64,000 bases of DNA from Aspergillus flavus (taxonomy: Eukaryota; Ascomycota; Eurotiomycetes; Eurotiales; Aspergillaceae). The notes beneath the pieces are model-generated. The model was not told the DNA's origin and made no database searches. It saw only the letters and a list, made by a program, of their open reading frames with translations. Shown piece after piece: positions 48,003-59,450 of this stretch; positions within the stretch are counted from its first letter, which is position 1, and each line of letters starts with the position of its first letter. Both the position numbers and the translations under genes were made by a program. Location: positions 248,001-312,000 of the forward strand of contig NC_092405.1 in the NCBI RefSeq assembly GCF_009017415.1, read 5' to 3'.

Positions 48003-49669
48003 CCAGTTCTCCTTAGGACTTTAATTTGTATGCTGCTTTCTAGTTTTGTTGTACATGTTATACATATAATACCTGCTTTTCTTATTATTCCCTTTTACTC
48101 TCTGTCCCTTTACTTCATTTCACTTCCACATTTATGTTTCCTCAGGAGAAATGATAGGGCAAAAGAATGAAATGCTTAGTAACATTGTTTTGGGCATACC
48201 TAGAGATCCAATTCACAGGATGACCAGCTGTTTACCCTTCCATTTGTTGCCATTCAAGGCCCCCTTACGAGTTTCTTTGACACTCATGTGCGCGATGTAC
48301 ACAGAAGACTGAGATGATCTCTTGACTGCATCTTCTCAAAGGGATGCACCATTCTGCCTGGTCAGTTACGCCATTTGGCCGAGCTCATGACCGTAGCTTA
48401 GTTTAAAGCGAAATCCGGAAGGCTTCGGGCATCTTTTGCGAAAGTCCACATCAAAACCAGGTATATATCATTCATATATGGCGTACAATAATCTTCATTT
48501 AGATTGTTAGAATGTTAGTAATGCTACGGACGTGACATTTCTCGATATAACCTTCCTCTTATTGACTTGTTGCTCAGGTAGATACAATAATATAGATCAA
48601 TGGTAGTCTCCAATCGAACAATTTGTACCCTCTTGAGTATCAACTTCAGTAAGTGTATACTATTTGTGTACGCCACACCCTTAATTTTACTCCCTGTCGT
48701 ACTATGAGTACTGGCCTCAGCAGCGATCCTTTTGTAAATTCAGCTGTAACCTTATGTCTTGTATTGTTGAGTCAACTGTATGCATATAAAAATATCTAGC
48801 AAGTGTTAGTGATTGATGAAAGCCTTCGTGGTCACTGATATCGGTCTTGGGTTTTTAACCTGACTAGTGACGAATGCAGTGTGCTTCCAATAAAAGACCG
48901 TGTAAGCCACAGGCTCCTATTGGGTATCCCCGTAAGCCCATGCAGTAGTGCCTCAGACTGATTCGAAATGTACATGCATGGGCGGCTGCGTTAGGGGAAT
49001 GTACGACCAAACAGTCATTCGAGGATACTGCCTAATGCGACAACAATGGATTATAATATTATATTGCTTGGCTCTGTAGCTACACAGCCCTATGCCCCTA
49101 GAGCGTCTAGTATAACGGAGCGTGCCACACAATTCAAGGAGACTACGGGTCCGAACTCGGCCATGACTTGATAGTTCTAGAGGGGCCTTAGGGTTGGCAA
49201 AATGCTAAATGGTACAAGCCGCTTTCTTTTATCATTGTCTAGTTCTAGTCTTGGTCCTTTAATCTACTTAAAGTTCTGATGGCAAGCTGTTGGTAGGTGC
49301 AGGTGCAGGTGGATAACTGACACTGCCGCATTAGGCAACATTAGCCCTAACCCCAGATATCCTCCGTTGACCTACGTCCATGCTACCTCCCATGCCATTC
49401 ATCGTCACCTCTGCCCCTCGAGATTATGATTTTCAGTATCCATTCCTAACATCATTGAGATCAACAATGAGGCAACCAGGCAGCCGTGTTTCAACGGGGC
49501 TTGGATGACGTCATCCATGTCAATCACTTCGATAAACAGATGAACTATCGGTGAACAAGTGGCTACACTTTGCCCCTCTTTATATCTAAACAATCCCCTC
49601 TCAAGCCACTTCCCAACGACCACACTCTCTGATAAATCGTTTCGCCGGACGAAGAGAAGCCCGAACACA
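48003..49669. other. Intergenic, 1.7 kb
   Basis: A/T-rich, no gene recognised. A TATA-like TATATCTAAA at 49581-49590 lies about 80-90 bases before the next start. Confidence 0.55.
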
Positions 49670-50809
49670 ATGCCTGGAAATTTTGGCCAGAAAATCCTCA
49701 AAACCTTCGGGTTAGACGATAATCAACATGGACACGGACAGGGCCAGCCTCCCCAACAATACCAGCACTATCAACCACCTCCACAGCAAGGATATCCAGG
49801 CCAGCTTCCTGGGAACCGTCACATTGAAGATGGTGACAGGGACCTTCACCCCGACAAACACGGTACATACCCCCGTCTCGCCAGACTGGGTGATGGATCG
49901 TTACTCGCCTCGTTCACCCACTTCCAGGGCAAGACACGCGTGCTCGCCGTATCGAGAAGTACGGACGGCGGTCGGACCTTCCAGGACTGGGGAGAAGTAA
50001 GCCGCGGCGAGGGCGACGTCGACAACGTGTTTCTTCTGGAGGTCGCACCGGGCACTGTGTTGGGGGCATTCCGCAACCATGACATTGGGCCCCACGGCCC
50101 CACGTACTTCCGTATCACAGTTTGCCGGTCGACCGATGCCGGTAGGAGCTGGCACTTCCTGTCGCAGGCGGCAGAGAAGGGTGCACCAAACGGCATCTGG
50201 GAGCCCTTTATGCGGCTGGGCAGACAGGGCGAGGTCCAGCTGACGTATTCGCTGGAATTCGCGCATAACAACCAGAGCACGATGATGGTGCAGTCATTCG
50301 ACGGCGGTGCCACCTGGACTCAGCCGCGGTGTCTGCATGGGGACTGTGATGCGTTGCGTGATGGGATGAACGGCATCGCACCGACTTGGGACAACGGTCG
50401 CGAGGCGCTGGTGATGATCTTCGAGACTACCTCCTTTGGCACTTTCAATTTGGAAGCGTTGATCTCCTACGACGATGGTCAGACTTGGGGCTGGCGTCAT
50501 CGCGTGTATGTTCCGCCTCAGGGTCACAATGCCGGTGCTCCTCAGATTGCCTCCTTCGCTGATGGATCGCTGGCGGTTATCTTCATGACGGACGAGGATC
50601 ACAATGAGGTCTCGTGGACGCAGAATGCCTCTATCAAGGTCGTCTTCGCTGGTCCGCCGCAGAATGGCCAGATTCAATGGTCCAAACCGACGGTTATCTG
50701 CCCTCATACTAGTCACTGGCCGGGTATTGCACCAGTGGATGGAAACACCCTATTCGCGACCTTCGAGTGTGAGGGTCGCCCGAAGGCGAAGGCGATCACC
50801 TTACACTAG
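49670..50809 (+). CDS. Sialidase-fold (BNR/Asp-box) protein, no signal peptide
   Basis: Single exon, 379 residues; the ATG at 49670 has a good CACAATGCC context. The N-terminal about 55 residues are Gln/Pro/Gly/His-rich (QPPQQYQHYQPPPQQGYPGQ). A six-bladed beta-propeller follows, with Asp-box-like repeats SRSTDGGRTF, CRSTDAGRSW, SFDGGATW and SYDDGQTW. An arginine in YPRLARLGDG stands where sialidases have the FRIP arginine. The family (PF13088/GH33-like) includes sialidases, KDNases and uncharacterised hydrolases. There is no signal peptide or membrane segment, so it is probably cytosolic or leaves by an unconventional route. Its position about 1.7 kb after the dehydrogenase suggests a glycan link, but this is unproven. 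Confidence 0.85.
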   Translation: MPGNFGQKILKTFGLDDNQHGHGQGQPPQQYQHYQPPPQQGYPGQLPGNRHIEDGDRDLHPDKHGTYPRLARLGDGSLLASFTHFQGKTRVLAVSRSTDGGRTFQDWGEVSRGEGDVDNVFLLEVAPGTVLGAFRNHDIGPHGPTYFRITVCRSTDAGRSWHFLSQAAEKGAPNGIWEPFMRLGRQGEVQLTYSLEFAHNNQSTMMVQSFDGGATWTQPRCLHGDCDALRDGMNGIAPTWDNGREALVMIFETTSFGTFNLEALISYDDGQTWGWRHRVYVPPQGHNAGAPQIASFADGSLAVIFMTDEDHNEVSWTQNASIKVVFAGPPQNGQIQWSKPTVICPHTSHWPGIAPVDGNTLFATFECEGRPKAKAITLH

Positions 50810-51053
50810 ATATTGGATTGTGCGTGGGACTTTTGAATTTTTTGATACTTAAAAGCGGATGGTTCTAGTTGTAGAGCAACTACCAGAAGATTTCGCCATG
50901 AATCAAAATCACATATTAACGCATGACAAAGTGTCACGCCTGTAGATATTACGAATAACTTGACCCAGTGCATACGTCCAACACGCTGCCATAATTGTGT
51001 AGAATTCATTAGACGCGTATAGCTCAACGAGCACATTGTATTGACAACAACGA

Positions 51054-51683
51054 CTATAGGTTGGCAACCAACTCATCCACACTCTTCATTTCCCTAGCAT
51101 TATTCTCCCCAACATCCAAAGCAACCAAAACCCGGCTAACACAGTTATATCCCGCAATACCGGTCGTCAATTCGACAATCTCACGATCCGAGAAACCCTC
51201 CGTCTGCAACTGCGCAAAAGTTGAATCCTGCACCTTGACCGTCTGGGTCATTTCATCCGCATACTGCACGATCGCCTTTTGCCGGGAAGTCAAGGCGCTT
51301 TGTGCCAAAGCTTCCTTGGCCTTCGATAGCTCTGCAGCTTCTCCAACGGCAGTGGAAGGGAGGGTCCGCACGGCCTGTAACTCTTGCGCTTGGATTCCAC
51401 CCTTCAAAGCCAGGGGAGCATGAGCATTCCATTCGTAGACCGCCCCAGTCAAGACCGCCACGCGAGAGACAGCGAGTTCTAGGAGTCCTTGGTCGATGAT
51501 GGTGCGTGTCCGGATGGCACCGAGGAAGCTGTTCCAGCCATCAGCGACCGGGGGCGAATGCAGCAGGGATAGATCGAGCGGGATGAGAGGGCGGGGGTTG
51601 CGACGGGCTGCAATACGGGCGTAGATGTCTGCCGCGTCGGGGTCGGATGCGGGGGGTTCGGAGGGGGCGTAGGGCAGACGCAT
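51054..51683 (-). CDS. Carboxymuconolactone decarboxylase/AhpD-like protein
   Basis: 209-residue protein from the ATG at 51683. It is related to the CMD/AhpD fold (PF02627): LELAVSRVAVLTGAVYEWNAHAPLALKGG aligns with the family core helix pair, where the usual redox cysteines are replaced (Tyr-Glu-Trp-Asn instead of ExxCxxC). It is therefore probably not a peroxidase. A second helical half contains QKAIVQYADEMTQTVKVQD and GFSDREIVELTTGIAGYNCVSR. Upstream, a good donor (CAG/GTAAGT, at 51793) and an acceptor ending at 51718 mark a likely 76-base intron in the 5' leader, since no in-frame ATG exists before it. The substrate is unknown; relatives act on lactones or hydroperoxides. Confidence 0.85.
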   Translation of the reverse strand: MRLPYAPSEPPASDPDAADIYARIAARRNPRPLIPLDLSLLHSPPVADGWNSFLGAIRTRTIIDQGLLELAVSRVAVLTGAVYEWNAHAPLALKGGIQAQELQAVRTLPSTAVGEAAELSKAKEALAQSALTSRQKAIVQYADEMTQTVKVQDSTFAQLQTEGFSDREIVELTTGIAGYNCVSRVLVALDVGENNAREMKSVDELVANL

Positions 51684-51717
51684 TTTCAATGGGGAGATTG
51701 TCGAAAATCTGGGGATC

Positions 51718-51793
51718 CTTGTCAGTATCAGCAAGTCTATTCGCCGAGGCAGACGATGGCTATCTATACAAGATGTGCTAGAATGGGACTTAC
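51718..51793 (-). other. Probable 5'-UTR intron of the CMD-like gene
   Basis: GTAAGT donor after CAG at 51793 and a GACAAG acceptor at 51718, 34 bases before the ATG. No ATG in the upstream part continues into the coding frame. Confidence 0.55.
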
Positions 51794-52182
51794 CTGGGGT
51801 TTGTTCTATTTGCAAGTCTTTGGGTTGTTGTTGGATTTCGAGTCAATGAGTTACAAGGGGACAGTCGAAGCGGAAAGCCCCTCATGCTTTGAGAGTGTCA
51901 CTTAGGCTTCATGATGGTGATTGATTGACCAGACTAGGTGGGGATCTTCTCCTTCTCTCCTCATTTGCGTTTATCCGGTCGGCAGAACGAAGCGGATGTC
52001 CCAGTCAAACAGGACAAACCATGCAGGACAAACAAAGCAAACATCGTGATCGGTGTTGGCGATTCAAGCTAAGCCTATAGAGGAAGGCGATCTATGATCG
52101 GACCCGTCTGCTCCAAAGATGAGGTGTTATGGTTATAACTCTTTCATGCCTGAGGGTGGTCGTTATTTGATGTGTTTTTACT

Positions 52183-52198
52183 ACACACACACACACAC
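52183..52198. repeat. (AC)8 microsatellite
   Basis: Direct reading of eight AC units. Confidence 0.85.
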
Positions 52199-54959
52199 TA
52201 TAATATAGTTAGATTCTGTGTAATTTCTGTATGTGTATACGTCTTATACCCAAGTACCGGTGTGGAAAGAAGCACAAGGTTCTGACTGCCTGCCATAGTA
52301 TATATTGATCATCTGCGAGGTGTTCAGCTCACCATTAATGTCTCTATCACATATTTTACTCGTGTACGTACACCTCGCGGTATAGTAATGCAGGACAGAC
52401 CAACCTAGGTAGTTTTATTGGATCCCATAAGTAGGTGTGGAATAAGAGTCAGCTTCGCCATGGACTCGTTCCGCTTTTTCGACTACGCCAGCCAGACAGA
52501 CTTTACCCAGTGACTAGAGGAAAGGGCATAAATTGGAGCTATAACTCGGGCTTTACCTGTCCTCACAGCATTCCTTTCCAACTGTTTGGCAGACGTATCC
52601 AAAATTTGACTCGTCTTTATCTCTCCTACATCTCCCCTAAACAATCGTACTCTACTTATGAATCCTTTTTGTGAATATACTCAATATGTCTGGGTTTGGT
52701 CTGTCATAGCTCCAGAGACAAAAAGAAGAGCCAATGGCATCAACTCTCCAAGGCTTTCATAAAGGATCATTGACACTTAAACTGACCGTGATGCGGCCTC
52801 TGACGTCTCTAAAGGCATGTTTCTTCAACCGGCCAATGTTCACTAAGGGTCTTTATGCTACAAGAACATTACGGGTCTTGACTTCCATCAAATCCATCTC
52901 ATGTATTATTCGCACTGTGTTTTTCGCGAGAGCGTCGATCTTGTTTGATATTGTCGTTGCAGAGCTATCTTGGTGATGAGAGATTTGCTTTTTCTCAGAC
53001 TTATCTGGGATGACGTGTCAATTAGGTTATTTAACTCAAGATATCCAGCTATCGTTCTAAGCTGGATATAAAATTAGATATCAAAGTATCAACCATCAAG
53101 AGATTGTAGGATATGTGAGCATTGCTACTCGATTAGTATCTTAATGTGTACGACTATTTGCAGTGTAAATAAGTAGACGTTTATCAAACCCTCATATTGT
53201 CTAACATCACCTGATACTCGTTGGTTGTCCTAGTTGTTGGAGTCGAAAATTACATATTCAACCGCATACGGTCTATCCAGGATTAGAAATACATCAGCCT
53301 TATGCTCAGGCACAGTAGCTGGGGTGGACTATGAGAAGTATACCCATTTTATGATATTTGCAGATCAGATCATCAGTGAACCAGAGATGCCAGCAAACGA
53401 TGGAGGAGCGGGCATTTTCGTCAGGCTAACCCGAAGAGAGCTGGCCCACAACAGTACATAGTACTTGTGACGCCCCAAGAGAATTAACCCATACCAAGCG
53501 CACTTCTCCTCACTAACGAAGTTCATAGTGCCAGCTCTCCGACTATTGAGAGACGGCTTGTCGTCTACCAAGTGAAGAGGCCTTGGAATCATGCAAGGCC
53601 GCTTTGGTAGGATGCAGTATGCTGTTTCACTTACCTCATATTTTCTCGGTGTCTACAGATAGGGGCGGTCATGTTCGAGTCGTATACTATGGAGGTGAGG
53701 TAGTACCCTGTATAATAAAACCCACTATAGCTCCCTAGTGTAAGTTAGCACTCTTCAGCTTATTAACCGCAATGTAACCCTGCAGATTGATCAGACAATC
53801 TATCACTCTATTACTATACAGTATCATGCGATAGATGACATATCTTTTGAGATGTTTTTCAAGAATCAGGATTGTCTCGGAGACACATTATACAATAACC
53901 GCCGACGAAGCCATGGCGTCCCCACCAAAATCACGATCGGAAATACAAGCGGACTTAACGGCCGCTAAGCAAATCCAGGGACCTCTATTCAGGGTATACT
54001 ATACTATGCATAATCATATGCATAGTACCTTTCTTTTTCCTGGCCCCACGTGGCTTACCATGGAAGGATGTCACGCTTTACGCGGCCCTGGAGAACCCTA
54101 ATTCACCCTAATTCTAGTCGTTTACAGTTGGTGAGGCTGCTACTATCGAGTGCGAAGTTAGGTAGCTGCGTAGCACATGTTTCAGTTTTCTCTTTTAATA
54201 TTTTCGCTTTCCTCTTATTTTGAATTTTACTTCGTTATAATTTCTTTCTTTGTTCGGCCCGTCTGGAGAGTAAATTTTGATCTTTTCCGTTATAGATGAA
54301 AGATCGGCTGAGCATTGAGCTTGGTATGCTAGACACGCCGAGATCCTTGCATATACTCCTAGGATGGGCTAATATCGTGGGAGCTTTTACCTCGGAATGA
54401 ACTATTCAGGTGAGTTATATGCCAGTAACCTGAACATCCGATACCCGAACTGATTAGAAATGCGTCCGGAGTCGGGAACAAATGAATTTTATATTGCGTC
54501 GATCCTTATTTTTAGCCGTCCGTAATACGACCCTGATTTATTGGTTTGTGTGCAGAGTGGGCCCGCTAAAGATCAGGCGTTCCTGAGATCCGCCGGTAGG
54601 CTTTTTTGGGTCGTCTTAATTCCTTTACAAAGACTACCACGAAAGATGTTATTGCTCACTCGACGTCTCTTTGAAAGCCTATGAAACACGTTTCAGGGAC
54701 AGTCTTTCATCGTCAACTGGTTGGCCATGGCAGCTACTTGGTTCGGGGTATTAAGCAGAAAACGCAAATTCTGCTAAGTTCGATAATGCATGCACCAAGT
54801 GGAGCCTCAAGCCGGCCAGGCCGCTAGAAGCTAATCCGTGCAGCTATTCTAATGCACTAGGAGTCTAGGACACGCCGACATGGTGGATCAATTGAATGAT
54901 CAACCGCGATTGCATGTCTCACTTGGATATGCTCAAGTTGTTTCTTCAGCTGAACATTT

Positions 54960-54974
54960 CCGTAACAGTTACGG
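54960..54974. promoter_or_regulatory. Palindrome with everted CCG/CGG half-sites
   Basis: CCGTAACAGTTACGG is a perfect 7-1-7 palindrome, and its ends form CCG-N9-CGG, the kind of everted pair bound by Zn2Cys6 dimers. It lies 136 bases before the lipase ATG. Binding is inferred only. Confidence 0.4.
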
Positions 54975-55031
54975 AGTACACGGGCCAACCTTGGATCGCA
55001 ACGGCTACTAACGTGCTTCTCCACGGCCCAT

Positions 55032-55039
55032 TATAAATA
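55032..55039 (+). promoter_or_regulatory. TATA element of lipase gene
   Basis: TATAAATA, 78 bases before the ATG at 55110. Confidence 0.5.
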
Positions 55040-55109
55040 AGAGCAGAAGATGCCGTCGAACCTACAACCATCAGTGCGATCAGTTCCCTACCCTTGAGCA
55101 CAAGACATC

Positions 55110-56529
55110 ATGCGCTGGCTTCCCCTCTTTGCCCTCGTCGCGGCCGAAATCTGGTCTGCAGTGACAGCCAAGCCTCTTCTGCCAACGGAGGACCCTTGGT
55201 ATGACCAGCCAGCTAATATTGACACCTATGCACCGGGGCAGACAATCCGATCTCGCGAGTTATCGAGCCAGTTGTCACCCTTCCTCCCTCTCCCAGTCGA
55301 TGTGAAGGTTGAATCTGTGCATCAGTATCTATTCCGGACCACGGACAGCTTGGGAAACCCAATCGCCGCCGTAAACACCTTGATTAAGCCCCGTAATGCG
55401 GACCCGTCAAAGCTCCTTGCGTACGCGCTATACTACGACTCGTCAAACCCAGCCTGCGAGCCCTCTTATACCCTTCAGCCAGACTCGGGCTCTGGGCTTG
55501 CGGGAATTCTCTCTGCTAACAACACTCTGTCGACCGATACCGCGTTTGTAAGTTCAAATAATCCCAGTGTTTGGCCACCACCTTCAGCGTCACTGACAAT
55601 GTTCCAATCAATAGTTGGCCGCCTCTCTGAACCAAGGATGGTGGGTCGTGACCACAGATTACGAAGGAGTGAACGCCCACTTTTCGGCCGGTGTGATCTC
55701 CGGTCAAGCGACTTTGGACGGTGTTCGTGGAGCTCTAATTGAAGCCCCCAAACTCGGTCTGTCAAAGGACGCTCGCTACGCCATGTGGGGATACTCTGGC
55801 GGTTCCATCGCTGTCAACTATGCAGCAGAGTTGCAGCCAACGTACGCACCGGAGCTGAACTTCGCCGGTGCTGCCGCGGGAGGCAACATCGCCAATCTCA
55901 GCTCTACTCTCCAAAGAGTCACTGGCGGTCCATTCGCTGGACTTGCCTTCGGCTCTATTGATGGCCTGTCCAAGGCTTATCCCAATGTTTCCGAATGGCT
56001 CGACAGATCCCTTGTGCCCGAAAAGCGAGCGGACTTCAAGAAAATTGCCAGCAGCTGCCTGATCGGCGAGGCTACTCAGGGATTCCTTAAGGATGTCTAT
56101 TCATATTTCGTGAACGGCAAGGAGTCTTTCAACGAGGACGTTCCTCAGAGCGTGATGCGCCTGGCTGGACAGATGGGTGTGCACGGAACTCCCAAGATCC
56201 CCATGTATATCTACAAGCCGGTTCATGATGAGATCAGCCCTGGGGCAGACACCGATGAGCTGGTCGACACCTACTGCAGCGATGGCGCCACCGTGGAATA
56301 CACCCGGGATCTGGTCGGTGGACATGGTAGCTTATGGATCACTGGATCTGCTAATGCTATGGGATGGATCGCTGATCGTCTTGACGGGAAGGAGGTCTCC
56401 CATCCGGGATCGTGCACGAAGAAGGATGTGCTTCTTTCGGATCTCAACCCTCATATGCTGCCCTTCTTTGGAGAGGAGTTGTGGTCTACGCTGAAATGGA
56501 CTTTGGGTGGTTTCTTGGGACCTCGGTGA
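55110..56529 (+). CDS. Secreted LIP-family lipase
   Basis: Exons 55110-55547 and 55615-56529 (67-base intron), 450 residues. The signal peptide ends near VTA at residue 20. The protein belongs to the secretory lipase family (PF03583) known from Candida LIPs. The nucleophile Ser is at about 207 in MWGYSGGS, the acid is probably in KPVHDEISPG, and the histidine is in VGGHGSLW. The splice restores AFLAASLNQGWWVVTTDYEG, the oxyanion-side strand of the alpha/beta-hydrolase fold. These enzymes hydrolyse triacylglycerols or other esters outside the cell. A TATA box and a CCG-N9-CGG palindrome lie upstream, and two transcription-factor genes lie just downstream, which may or may not regulate it. Confidence 0.92.
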
Positions 56530-56943
56530 TGGTGAGGTTTAGGATCGGTAAATTCTCAAAAGGGAGTTATGTGGGATGTTGTACATATATAATAGACGTA
56601 ATGTTTTGTTGAAGATATATATAATGTGACTTAGTACCCGCAAGGATGATCATCAACAACCTCTGATACCGAGCTTATTTTCTCCGAAACAGCTCTATTG
56701 ATTTCCCAAATCTAGCCAAAAACAAATAAGGATGAAAACCAAAAACTAGGGCTGGCCGCTCGAATTACTATCCACAAATCCTCGGCATACAGATTTGTGT
56801 CCGAGGCGGAGACCGGAAATACTCGTGGTCCGAATCTTATCGCCTTTTCATATCCTCGGATCACCTGCCGCAAATCCTCTTGGCATGGAGAGAATGTACT
56901 CATCCATTGTCACTCCGCCATCATTCCCCTCGCCAGGTTGACC
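56530..56943. other. Intergenic, 0.41 kb
   Basis: 3' region of the lipase gene and promoter of the C2H2 regulator. No distinct element recognised. Confidence 0.5.
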
Positions 56944-59313
56944 ATGGGTAAAGCTACCAAATCGTACCATTGCCAAAGGTGCGATAGGTCTTTCGCCCGC
57001 TTAGAACATCTCCAACGCCATGATCGTTCGCGTAAGCTGCTTCTCCCTTTGTCTTCGGCCGAGTTCCTCGATTAATAATCGCAACTAGACACGAAAGAGA
57101 AGCCGTATGTCTGCGACAAATGTCCCAAATCATTTACGCGCAAGTATGTGACGTATAATTACACTCGCTATAAATTCTAAACGTATGTACTGATCGCGAG
57201 CAGAGATCTTTTGGCTCGTCACGAACGCTTGTCGCACAGCTCCCCGACATCAGGTGTGGGCCAGGATGCAACAACGCCGTCTCCATCTTCTCATCAGATG
57301 TTCAATGGGTTGAACATGCTGGCATCTGCCGTGACAAATCATTCCATGGATTCAACGAGCCAAGGGAACCATAGCCTTCTATCTGGAGGACCAGCGCCCT
57401 TCTCAGCGCAAGCAACACCGACGGCCGAGTCCTCTGGATTTAGCGAGCCATTTAGTGGATTTGGTCCGTCCACTGCATATGATGGAGAGGACTTCACCTC
57501 TTTCCTCGATAGCATTCCCCTACCCAGCCACCCGTATTCCCCTAGTTATCAGCCGCTTCCCCTGTTTCCACCTTTTCACTTTGATACCCCACCTGTCTAT
57601 GACCAGCCGCAGAAGGAGAACCCGGCCGAAAATGCTGAAACCCCTTCAAGCTCCATTTTACCGCGGCACGGCACTCAGATACCCTCACTTCAGACCGAAG
57701 AATCTCCGACAACATACAAAGCGCGACAACCTCCAAGTTCGCTTTCCATGACAACGCAATGTAGAGAGCGCATTGGTGCCCTTCTATCTGATTACGCGAA
57801 TGTTATCCCAAACCCATACGTCCCGTCCCGACATGCCCTCTCACGTTGCCTGACCGGTTACCTCACTGGGTACCATGAACATTATCCCATTCTCCATGTC
57901 CCCACCCTTGATCTTGATTCCAAGTCATTGCAGTTGATTTTATCCATGGCCAGTCTGGGCGCCCGGTATTGTAGGGAGCCGGAAACGAGCACCGCCCTCT
58001 ACCAAGTCGCCAAGGCTGTGACGCTTGAACATATCCGAAGAGAATTCCAATGGGTAGAACCTAACAGTGGTATCAACCCAAACCGACAATCAGCGCCATC
58101 GCCTGCAGCCAGAGAACAGGATCTTCTAGAGACGCTACAAGCTCTCTTGATGCTAGTATCCGTATCCTCCTGGCATGAACATGATCCGCCTTATGATGAA
58201 TCGTTATACATGCGGAGCTACATGGAAACGCTACTCAGACAGGGAGGGCTGAATGACCTCCCGGCGCAAGACGGGTCATGGGAGAGTTGGGTACGAAGCG
58301 AAGAAACAAAGCGAACGCGACTAATCGTGTTTTGCTACTTCAACATTCAAACTATTGTCTTCGATTTGCCACCTATGATGCTCACTGAGGAGTGTACGCT
58401 TGATCTCCCGTGTACAGAAGTAGAATGGCAAGCCACAACCGCCGGGCAATGGATGGAGGAAAGGAGTCAGAGCCGAGGCGAACCAAAATTACAAGATGCT
58501 CTCGCTTCGCTTTTCGCACACAACCCGGACATAAAAGGGCGACTGGAGAGCTTTTCCTCGTTAGGCGGCTACGTGCTCATTCACGCAATTATTCAACATA
58601 TCTGGCTCATCCAGAAATCCCGTCGGCTGCCCGGTTTCAATGGTAACTCTCTTTCCCCGTCCGAAGTGACCTCGTTAGAACTCGCCTTGGAACATTGGTG
58701 CCAATGCTGGGAGCGCAATCGGGAGGCATCCATTGACCCCTTTAACCCACATGGTCCGTTATCATTCACATCCGCTGCTCTCCTCCGATTAGCCTATATT
58801 CGCCTGAATGCCGACTTCAGTTCGGCCCGACGGCTCCAAACTTGGAACCCGGAGGAGATCGCCCGGTCCTTGAAAGAGAACCTCAGTGTCGAGCGGAACG
58901 ACCGGTTAACTCGCGCGGCGCTGCATTGCGCTCACGCCCTGAGTACTCCTATCAAACTAGGAATCAACTATGTCGCTCAGACGCAGGTGCACTCGTGGTC
59001 GCTCCAGTACGCACTATGCTCACTAGAATGTGCCGTTCTACTCGCGAAATGGCTCGAAGAAGTGACGGTCGCAAGTCCCAACCCTAGTCTGACCGAACAG
59101 GAAAGCAAGCTCTTGGAGTTCGTTATCGAGATGGTGATGGAGACTCGACACGGAGTATCCCGCGAATGGCTCTTGGCCAACAATACCCGTCTGAGTGCGA
59201 TTGTTACCCGGCTGTGGGCTCGACTGTTTACTGCAGATTATATCTGGGAGTTGGTCAATTTGATGGGTCGGGCTTTGAATAGCTATGCGGATTTATTGGA
59301 AAGGATGCATTAG
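56944..59313 (+). CDS. C2H2 zinc-finger transcription factor with fungal_trans domain
   Basis: Exons 56944-57031, 57089-57143 and 57204-59313 (introns 57 and 60 bases), encoding 750 residues. Two tandem C2H2 fingers occupy residues 6-60: YHCQRCDRSFARLEHLQRH and, across two splice joins, YVCDKCPKSFTRKDLLARH. Both introns fall inside the finger region, as in related fungal factors. A Ser/Pro/Thr-rich linker follows, then a fungal_trans-like region (PF04082) from about residue 240 with HYPILHVPTLDLDS and ASLGARYC. It is a nuclear DNA-binding regulator. Fungal C2H2/fungal_trans proteins control carbon, nitrogen or secondary metabolism genes; the targets here are unknown, and the lipase next door is only a candidate. 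Confidence 0.92.
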
Positions 59314-59450
59314 GATTGGTCGTTTGCGATAATGGAAAATGATTCAGCGACAAAAGGCTATCCTCGTGTGTCTGGCGTCTAGGAATGGTCGTCGCCCCGC
59401 ATTACGACATCCAGTGCACGAATAATGAGACCGACTCATAACATGGGGCA

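Larger units (their letters stand above)
51794..55109. other. Intergenic, 3.3 kb
   Basis: A/T-rich and gene-poor. Holds (AC)8 at 52183-52198, a perfect 11-4-11 inverted repeat at 54002-54027, and the palindrome CCGTAACAGTTACGG at 54960-54974. A TATA element for the lipase is at 55032-55039. Several short open frames look like degraded sequence, but no transposase or terminal repeats were recognised. Confidence 0.6.
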
